Positions 58,745-64,000 of a stretch of DNA of 64,000 bases are shown here, one piece after another. Every line of letters begins with the position of its first letter. Position 1 is the first letter of the stretch. The DNA is from Brachybacterium sp042666875. GTDB lineage: Bacteria; Actinomycetota; Actinomycetes; Actinomycetales; Dermabacteraceae. The notes under the pieces were generated by a model. It was not told where the DNA came from. It searched no databases and saw only the letters and a list, made by a program, of their open reading frames with translations. A program made the translations under genes and the position numbers. Location of the stretch: assembly GCF_042666875.1 (NCBI RefSeq), contig NZ_JBHTCX010000017.1, positions 124,001 through 188,000 on the forward strand. The letters run 5' to 3'.

Positions 58745-59326
58745 ATGACACGCTTTCGCACCATTGATCTGCTGGTCACCGTCATGATCGGGGCAGCCTT
58801 CGGCGTCGCGTTCCTGGGGTACGGCCAGCTCTACACCCTGATCAGCCCGCTGACGATGGCGTTCCGCCCCGCCGAGGGTCTGCTGGTGGGCATCTGGTTC
58901 CTGCCCGCCGTCCTCGCCGCCCTGATCGTCCGCAAGCCCGGCGCGGCGCTGCTGGCCGAGATGATCGCGGCATGCCTCGAGATGCTGCTGGGCGGCCAGT
59001 GGGGCTGGGGCACCGTGGTCTCCGGCCTGCTGCAGGGCGGCGGCGTCGAGCTCGCCGTCGCGCTGACCGCGTACCGCCGCTTCACGCTCCCGGTGGCCGT
59101 CCTCGGCGGAGTCCTCGCCGGCGGCCTGGAATGGATCTGGGAGCGCTTCGCCTACTACCCCGAGATGAGCTGGCCCTTCGCCCTCATCCTGCTCGGGTTC
59201 TTCCTCGTCTCCGGCGCCGCGCTGGGCGGCGGCCTGGGCTGGGCCGCGACCCGTGCCCTGGTGGCCACCGGCGCGGTGGATTCGCTCGCCGCGGGACGGG
59301 AGCACGCCCGCGCCGCCGCGGCGTGA
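58745..59326 (+). CDS. ykoE: YkoE-type S component, thiamine-precursor (HMP) ECF transporter
   Basis: 193-residue substrate-binding membrane protein of an ECF transporter. Around five to six hydrophobic segments. The N-terminal RTIDLLVTVMIGAAFGVAF and FRPAEGLLVGIWFLPAVLAALI, and the ECF-interacting AxxxA-type helices, fit YkoE. The riboswitch upstream supports thiamine or hydroxymethylpyrimidine as substrate. ATG 58745 chosen; a GTG one codon earlier is possible. ykoDC follows after 10 bp. Confidence 0.92.
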   Translation: MTRFRTIDLLVTVMIGAAFGVAFLGYGQLYTLISPLTMAFRPAEGLLVGIWFLPAVLAALIVRKPGAALLAEMIAACLEMLLGGQWGWGTVVSGLLQGGGVELAVALTAYRRFTLPVAVLGGVLAGGLEWIWERFAYYPEMSWPFALILLGFFLVSGAALGGGLGWAATRALVATGAVDSLAAGREHARAAAA

Positions 59327-59336
59327 GGACTGCGGC

Positions 59337-61433
59337 GTGAGAACCAGGGAATCCGCCGCCGGGGCCGCGCTTGCGCTGTCCCGGCTCAGCTGGCGCCCGA
59401 ACTCGCGGCGGGAGCCGACGGTCGCCGACCTCGACCTGAGCATCCCCGCCGGTCAGCGCGTGCTGCTCGCCGGCGCGAGCGGCAGCGGGAAATCGACGGT
59501 GCTGCGCGCCCTCGCCGGTCTTCTCGATGAGGAGGCCGGCGAGCTCTCGGGGCACATGGCGGTCTCGTCCCGGCCCGGAGAGCGCGGCCTGCTGCTGCAG
59601 AATCCCGCGCACGCGCTGGTGGCCGCGACCGTGGGCCGCGATGCCGCCTTCGGGCCCGAGAACGCGGCCCTGCCCCGGCCGGAGGTCCACCGGCGCGCCG
59701 CGGCGGCGCTGGATGCCGCGCAGGTGGACCTGGAGCCGTCGCGCGGCCCGCTGGAGGCCTCCGGCGGGCAGCAGCAGCGCGTCGCCCTGGCCGGCGCCCT
59801 CGCGCTCGGCCCGGACATGCTGCTGCTGGACGAACCCACGAGCATGCTCGACGCCGAGACCGCCCAGCAGGTGCGCTCGGCGATCCTGGCCAGCGCCGAG
59901 GGCCGCACCCTGGTCGTCGCGGAGCACCGGATCGAGCCCTGGCTGGATCACGTGGACCGCCTGGTGGTCCTCGGCGAGCAGGCCCGGGTCCTCGCCGACG
60001 GGGACCCGCGGACGGTGCTGGCCGCCCAGAGCGATCTGCTCGAGGAGGCCGGAGTGCTGGCGCGGCGGGAGGCGCCGCCGGATGCCGGCCCGTCTCCGCG
60101 GCGTCCGAGCGGGAGCGATCCCGGGACGGTGGTCGCCTCCCTCGAGGAGGTCACCGTGCCGCGCCGGGGCGTCACGATCCCCGTCGGCCTCGAGGCGCGG
60201 GCCGGGCAGCTGACGGTGCTGACCGGGCCCAGCGGCGCCGGCAAGACGACCGTCGTCCGCGCCCTGCTGGGGGCGATGCGCCCCGCGACCGGCACCGTCC
60301 GGCGCCCGGATCGCGAGCGCATCGCCGTCGTCCCCCAGGATCCGGAGCACTCGTTCGTCGCCGCCACCGTGCGCGAGGAGCTGCTGGCCTCTCCGTGGGC
60401 CGACGACGAGCACCTCGCGGACGAGCTCCTCGAGCGCGCAGGCCTCGCCCATCTCGCCGGGGCCAACCCCTACCGGCTCTCCGGCGGGGAGCAGCGCCGC
60501 ACCGCACTCGCGGCCGCCCTCGCCCAGCAGCCCGACCTGCTGGTCCTCGACGAGCCGACGGTCGGGCTGGACGCGCGCCGCCGCGGCGCCGTGCTGGACC
60601 TGCTCGAGGAGGCCGCCGCGCGCGGCTGCTCGGTGCTGGCCGCGACCCACGACCCCGAGCTCATCGCCCGGGCCGATCACCGGATCGAGCTGCCGGATTC
60701 AGGGCACGGGGATCCTCCCCCGCCGCGCCGCCGGATCCCGGCCGACGCCCTGAACCCGCTGACCCTCTGCCTGATCGGCATCCTCGCCGCCATCGGCTCG
60801 TTCGCGGTCCAGACCTGGCAGGGCGGACTGCTCGCGCTGCTGCCGCTCGTGCTGCTGGGCCCACTGGCGGTGCGCACGCTGCGCGGCGCGGCGCTGCGGC
60901 TGACCCCGATCCTGCTCTCGGCCGCCGGGCTGGCCTGGACCACCGCCCTGCTCGGGGACGCGCCCGCGCTGTCCGGGGACGCCTGGCTGCTGGGGCTGAA
61001 GGAGGCGGCCCGGATCATGATGTTCGTCGCGCCGGGGGTACTGGCCCTGGGCAGCGTGGACGTGACCGCCCTCGGCGACGCCCTCGGAGGCCGGCTGAGA
61101 CTGCCCGCCAGGCCGGTCGCGGCCTCCGTGGTCGCGCTGGTGCGAGTCGGGCACCTCGGGCGGCAGTGGGAGATCATCCTGCGCACCCGGATCCAGCGCG
61201 GGCTGGGCACGGCCGCCTCGCCGCGGCTGCTGGCCGGGGCGACGCTCGCCCTGCTGGTCGACACCCTGCGCAGCGCCGAGCAGCAGGCGCTGGCGATGGA
61301 TGCCCGCGGCTTCGCGACCGCGACGCGGCGCACCTGGGCCGAACCCAGCCGGTTCGGACCGGCCGACGTGCTCGGCGCGGCGATCGCGGTGGCGCTGCTG
61401 ATCTGGCCCGCGATCGCGGAGCTGCTGGTCTAG
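59337..61433 (+). CDS. ykoDC: Fused ECF ATPase pair and transmembrane subunit (YkoD-YkoC type)
   Basis: 698-residue energising module in one chain. First ABC domain: LLAGASGSGKST Walker A, SGGQQQRVALAGAL signature, MLLLDEPTSML. Second: LTGPSGAGKTT, SGGEQRRTALAAAL, LLVLDEPTVGL. From about residue 465 comes the EcfT membrane part (LCLIGILAAIGSFAV, LLALLPLVLLGPLAV, further helices) ending with the QALAMDARGFATATRRT coupling helix. GTG 59337 with GAGGA upstream. In most species YkoD (two ABC domains) and YkoC are separate proteins, so this is a three-domain fusion. Confidence 0.92.
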   Translation: MRTRESAAGAALALSRLSWRPNSRREPTVADLDLSIPAGQRVLLAGASGSGKSTVLRALAGLLDEEAGELSGHMAVSSRPGERGLLLQNPAHALVAATVGRDAAFGPENAALPRPEVHRRAAAALDAAQVDLEPSRGPLEASGGQQQRVALAGALALGPDMLLLDEPTSMLDAETAQQVRSAILASAEGRTLVVAEHRIEPWLDHVDRLVVLGEQARVLADGDPRTVLAAQSDLLEEAGVLARREAPPDAGPSPRRPSGSDPGTVVASLEEVTVPRRGVTIPVGLEARAGQLTVLTGPSGAGKTTVVRALLGAMRPATGTVRRPDRERIAVVPQDPEHSFVAATVREELLASPWADDEHLADELLERAGLAHLAGANPYRLSGGEQRRTALAAALAQQPDLLVLDEPTVGLDARRRGAVLDLLEEAAARGCSVLAATHDPELIARADHRIELPDSGHGDPPPPRRRIPADALNPLTLCLIGILAAIGSFAVQTWQGGLLALLPLVLLGPLAVRTLRGAALRLTPILLSAAGLAWTTALLGDAPALSGDAWLLGLKEAARIMMFVAPGVLALGSVDVTALGDALGGRLRLPARPVAASVVALVRVGHLGRQWEIILRTRIQRGLGTAASPRLLAGATLALLVDTLRSAEQQALAMDARGFATATRRTWAEPSRFGPADVLGAAIAVALLIWPAIAELLV

Positions 61434-61436
61434 CCT
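61431..61436 (+). promoter_or_regulatory. -10 element, leaderless start
   Basis: TAGCCT (its TAG is the ykoDC stop codon) followed by 6 nt and the GTG at 61443. Confidence 0.5.
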
Positions 61437-61442
61437 GGCACC

Positions 61443-61895
61443 GTGAACGACGACATCCAGCCCCAGCCCTCCATCCGGCCCGACGTGCCCGCCTCCGAGG
61501 ACGAGGAGGTGATCGCCCTGGCCAACTCGATGCTCGACGCCGCTCGTCGCGGGGACGGTGACGGCCTGCTGCCGCTGATCGACCGGGGCGCCCCCGCCAA
61601 CCTGCGCGACGCCTCCGGCAACAGCGCCCTCATGCTCGCCGCCTACCACGGCCACGCCGAGCTGGTGCGTGAGCTCGCCGCCCGCGGGGCCGACGTCGAC
61701 CTGCTGAACGACCGCCGTCAGTCCCCGCTGGCCGGGGCCGCGTTCAAGGGCTACACGGACGTCGCCGTGGCACTACTGGAGGCCGGGGCGGACCCGGGCC
61801 TGGGCTCCCCGGACGCGCTGGAGACGGCCCGGTTCTTCGAGCGCGGCGAGATAATCACCCTGATCGAGGAGCACGCGGCCCGACGCGAGGACTGA
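61443..61895 (+). CDS. Ankyrin-repeat protein
   Basis: 150-residue soluble protein with about three ankyrin repeats: GLLPLIDRGAPANLRDASGNS, then ALMLAAYHGHAELVRELAARGADVDLL read as two halves, and SPLAGAAFKGYTDVAVALLE. No signal peptide. Such small actinobacterial ankyrin proteins mediate protein contacts; partner unknown. GTG 61443 seven bases or fewer after its -10. Its stop codon directly abuts the stop of the convergent GNAT gene. Confidence 0.85.
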   Translation: MNDDIQPQPSIRPDVPASEDEEVIALANSMLDAARRGDGDGLLPLIDRGAPANLRDASGNSALMLAAYHGHAELVRELAARGADVDLLNDRRQSPLAGAAFKGYTDVAVALLEAGADPGLGSPDALETARFFERGEIITLIEEHAARRED

Positions 61896-62432
61896 TCAGT
61901 CCGCCGGATGGCGGTAGACCATCGGCACGTGCTCGATGCCTGCCTCCATGAACAGGCCGCCGACGGTCTCGTAGCCCATCGACTGGTACCACGTCTCGAG
62001 GTAGGCCTGGGCGTCGATGTGCACCTCGGCCTGCGGCGCCTGCTCGCGGGCCACGTCCAGCGCCGCGCGCATGATGCGGCGCCCGAAGCCGTCGCGACGG
62101 TTCGCGGCCCGCACGGCGAGCCGGCCGATGCGCAGCACGCCGCCGGGTTCGTGGAGGACGCGGATGTGCGCGGCGGGTTCGCGCTCCAGCCCGGCGGCCT
62201 CGGCCTCCGGCCCGGGCACCTCGATCCACAGCAGGGTGGTCGTGGCCTCGAGGTCGCGACCGTCGAGGTCCGGGTCGGTGGCCTTCTGCTCCATGGTGAA
62301 GACGTCCTGGCGGAGCTTCGCGAGCAGGTAGAGCGTGCGGGGGTCGATGTCGGGCACGACGGAGCGTCGCAGCACGGCGCCGGTCTCCGGGTCCGGAGCC
62401 GACGCCGCTGGGTGGATCACGGGTTCAGGCAT
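61896..62432 (-). CDS. ElaA-type GNAT N-acetyltransferase
   Basis: 178-residue acyltransferase. ElaA hallmarks: LRQDVFTMEQKATDPDLDGRD, the IGRLAVRAANRRDGFGRRIM acetyl-CoA segment and AEVHIDAQAYLETWYQSMGY. Acceptor unknown. Start ATG 62432 is fixed by a TAATGT element 7 nt upstream; an in-frame extension upstream is basic and not conserved. Convergent with the ankyrin gene with zero spacing. Confidence 0.9.
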   Translation of the reverse strand: MPEPVIHPAASAPDPETGAVLRRSVVPDIDPRTLYLLAKLRQDVFTMEQKATDPDLDGRDLEATTTLLWIEVPGPEAEAAGLEREPAAHIRVLHEPGGVLRIGRLAVRAANRRDGFGRRIMRAALDVAREQAPQAEVHIDAQAYLETWYQSMGYETVGGLFMEAGIEHVPMVYRHPAD

Positions 62433-62439
62433 GGTCACC

Positions 62440-62445
62440 ACATTA
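62440..62445 (-). promoter_or_regulatory. -10 element, leaderless start
   Basis: On the minus strand TAATGT is followed by 7 nt and the ATG at 62432. The element overlaps the 3' end of the iminopeptidase gene. Confidence 0.5.
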
Positions 62446-63516
62446 CTGCTCGGGAGCTTGCGGCGTTCCCGCCGTCGCCGCCAGCCGCGCGACGGCGGCC
62501 CGCCACTGCTCGACCATCCGCGGCCCACCGTGGCCCTCGTCCTCGATGATCACCAGTTCGCTGCCCGGCCAGGCACGATGCAGCTCCCAGGCGGTCACGG
62601 CGGGGCCGGAGACGTCGCGTCGGCCGTGGATCAGCACGCCCGGGACGCCGGCCAGGCGGCCCATACCGCCCAGCAGGCCGGCACCCGGCACGCCGCCCCA
62701 GCGCGCGGCCCAGTCGGCCACGAACCCGTCGTGAGCCCAGTAGTGGGTGACGAGGCGGGCGAAGGTACGGCGCTCACGTCGCTGCTCGTCGGTGAGATCC
62801 GCGGGCGGAGTCGCGATCTCGGTGGAGCCGGTGCCGATGCGGATGTGCTCGTCCTCCCAGGTCATCCAGGCCTCGGCCGCGGCGTCGACGAGATCGGGAT
62901 CATCGCCCAGGAGCAGACGACGGTAGGCCTCGACCAGTCGCACCCGCGCCGGTGAGGTGTCGCGTCGATCGAAGTCGCCGTGCGTCTCGGCGAAGCCGGC
63001 GAACCGATCCCAGGCCTCGGGGAACACGGATCCGATCCCTTCGGTGATCCAGTCGACCTCGCGCCGCGAGGTGCTGGTGACGGCGAAGAGGACCACTCCG
63101 AGCACCCGGTCCGGATGCGCCTGGGCGTAGGCGAGGGCGAGCGTGCTGCCCCACGAGACGCCCTCGACGATCCAGGCGTCGATGCCGAGGTGCTCGCGGA
63201 GTGCCTCGATGTCGGCGACCAGGTGCGCGGTGGTGTTCGCACCGAGGTCGACGGGACCGGGGGCTCCGGCCGACGGGGTCGAGGCCCCGGCGCCCCGCTG
63301 GGAGAGGCCGACGATCCGGCAGCGATCAGAGGGAGCGCTGCGGCGGTACCCGGGACTCAGTCCGCTCCCCGGGCCGCCGTGGAGGTAGAGCACGGGCACG
63401 CCGTCGGGTGTGCCGCTCTCCTCCCACCAGATCTCGTGCCCGTCGCCCACGGGCAGGTGGCCGGAGGCGTTCAGAGGCAGGGGCGGAGGGGCGGACGCAG
63501 AGCTCACAGCGCCCAT
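62443..63516 (-). CDS. pip: Proline iminopeptidase
   Basis: 357-residue alpha/beta-hydrolase peptidase (family S33) releasing N-terminal proline. PVLYLHGGPGSGLSPGYRR oxyanion motif, nucleophile serine in VEGVSWGSTLALAYAQAHP, acid near GVLIHGRRDVSGP and catalytic histidine in IEDEGHGGPRM. ATG 63516 or GTG 63507; the latter would give a 4-bp GTGA overlap with the glycosylase stop. Cytoplasmic. Lies directly downstream of the DNA glycosylase gene. Confidence 0.93.
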   Translation of the reverse strand: MGAVSSASAPPPLPLNASGHLPVGDGHEIWWEESGTPDGVPVLYLHGGPGSGLSPGYRRSAPSDRCRIVGLSQRGAGASTPSAGAPGPVDLGANTTAHLVADIEALREHLGIDAWIVEGVSWGSTLALAYAQAHPDRVLGVVLFAVTSTSRREVDWITEGIGSVFPEAWDRFAGFAETHGDFDRRDTSPARVRLVEAYRRLLLGDDPDLVDAAAEAWMTWEDEHIRIGTGSTEIATPPADLTDEQRRERRTFARLVTHYWAHDGFVADWAARWGGVPGAGLLGGMGRLAGVPGVLIHGRRDVSGPAVTAWELHRAWPGSELVIIEDEGHGGPRMVEQWRAAVARLAATAGTPQAPEQ

Positions 63517-64000
63517 TCTGCCGCGGGGTGCTCGCGCGTCCAGGCCGCCCGGCGGCTGCGCACGCTCTGGCACCTCGGGCACCAGAACACGGTGCGGGCG
63601 GCGAGGTCGCGCGAGCGGATGGTGGTCCCGCACAGCCGGCAGGGCAGGCTCTGGCGGTGATAGACGTAGAAGGACTTCTCGCGCGGCACCACGGAGGGGT
63701 CCTCGTCGCCGTTCTGGCGGGTGCCGCGGGAGCGTTCGACGATGCGGGCCTCGAGGTCGCGGTGCTCGGGCTGGGTGGTGACGATCCGTCCGGTGCGCGC
63801 CCCGTAGGCCATCAGCGCGGCCAGGTCGGTCCACATCTGATCGAGCATGCCGGCGCTGAGATCCCGGCCGGGCACGAACGGGTCCAGGCGCGCCCGGAAC
63901 AGCAGCTCGGCGCGGTAGATGTTGCCGATGCCCGCCACGACCTTCTGGTCCATCAGCTGCGTCCCGATGGCCGTGCGGGAGCGGCGCACGGCCTCCACGA
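63504..64000 (-). CDS. Fpg/Nei-family DNA glycosylase; 5'-truncated by window edge
   Basis: C-terminal 164-165 codons of a formamidopyrimidine-DNA glycosylase/endonuclease VIII-type base-excision enzyme. The helix-two-turn-helix TQLMDQKVVAGIGNIYRAEL and the C-terminal zinc finger (CRLC ... CPRC at the end) are intact. The YVYHRQSLPC lead-in is typical of actinobacterial Nei2/Fpg proteins. The N-terminal catalytic proline lies beyond the right edge, so Fpg and Nei cannot be separated. Its 3' end overlaps the iminopeptidase start. Confidence 0.92.
   Translation of the reverse strand, partial: VEAVRRSRTAIGTQLMDQKVVAGIGNIYRAELLFRARLDPFVPGRDLSAGMLDQMWTDLAALMAYGARTGRIVTTQPEHRDLEARIVERSRGTRQNGDEDPSVVPREKSFYVYHRQSLPCRLCGTTIRSRDLAARTVFWCPRCQSVRSRRAAWTREHPAAEWAL

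Overview
The window is a very GC-rich (roughly 70 % by eye), gene-dense stretch of an actinobacterial chromosome, most likely from the Micrococcales and probably Brachybacterium or a close Dermabacteraceae relative. The evidence is the dnaK-grpE-dnaJ-hspR operon with HspR (HAIR) operators, a DUF222/13E12 HNH endonuclease, MshA/MshB-type mycothiol genes, an HMP/thiamine YkoE system with TPP riboswitch, DnaA boxes of the TTGTCCACA/TTATCCACA kind, and many genes whose start codon lies 6-7 nt after a TANNNT -10 element (leaderless transcripts). The genus is an inference. I found no rRNA, tRNA, CRISPR array, prophage or intact insertion sequence.

Layout. 1-4540 (minus): glycine cleavage operon gcvT-gcvH-gcvP; gcvP runs off the left edge and carries an (Asp-Ala)9 tract. 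4806-12215: a GNAT, arginine deiminase, aldo/keto reductase overlapping a Sir2 deacylase, cysK-cysE for cysteine synthesis, an SRPBCC protein, trpS, and a frameshifted membrane-protein remnant. 12481-21371: a maltose/maltodextrin locus, with a divergent LacI-type repressor and malE-malF-malG plus two GH13 hydrolases. A -35/-10 promoter overlaps an inverted-repeat operator, and strong hairpins separate malE from malF. No ATPase gene is present, so a shared MsiK-like ATPase elsewhere is implied.

21504-24060: two tandem paralogous ATP-grasp ligases resembling D-aspartate ligases of peptidoglycan cross-bridge synthesis, the most interesting unit in the window. 24740-28210: a glycolipid-type operon (GT4, DedA/VTT membrane protein, GT4). 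28128-32700 (minus): the HspR-controlled dnaK operon with two HAIR elements and a perfect 15-bp hairpin before dnaJ. 32841-36664: a VOC protein behind a 27-bp tandem repeat, an AlkD-like repair protein, a spermidine-synthase-like methyltransferase-fold protein, and a lower-GC pair of exported proteins (DUF6318 lipoprotein and PKD protein). 36741-41995: ilvD, an alpha/beta hydrolase, a methyltransferase-kinase pair and a formamidase operon fmdB-fmdA.

42215-50392: a small unknown protein; a TetR regulator and an NAD-dependent epimerase-like gene divergent across three operator repeats; an SRPBCC protein; a two-component system behind an 18-bp palindrome; 24-bp tandem repeats; the HNH protein behind two DnaA-box-like sites; and a FAD monooxygenase. 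50411-57970: a methyltransferase, mshA-mshB, an endonuclease/phosphatase-family protein, an ADP-ribosylglycohydrolase, a membrane protein and an M13 metallopeptidase. 57990-64000: a PH-like membrane protein, TPP riboswitch-ykoE-ykoDC (thiamine precursor ECF transporter), an ankyrin protein, an ElaA-type GNAT, proline iminopeptidase and a 5'-truncated Fpg/Nei DNA glycosylase.
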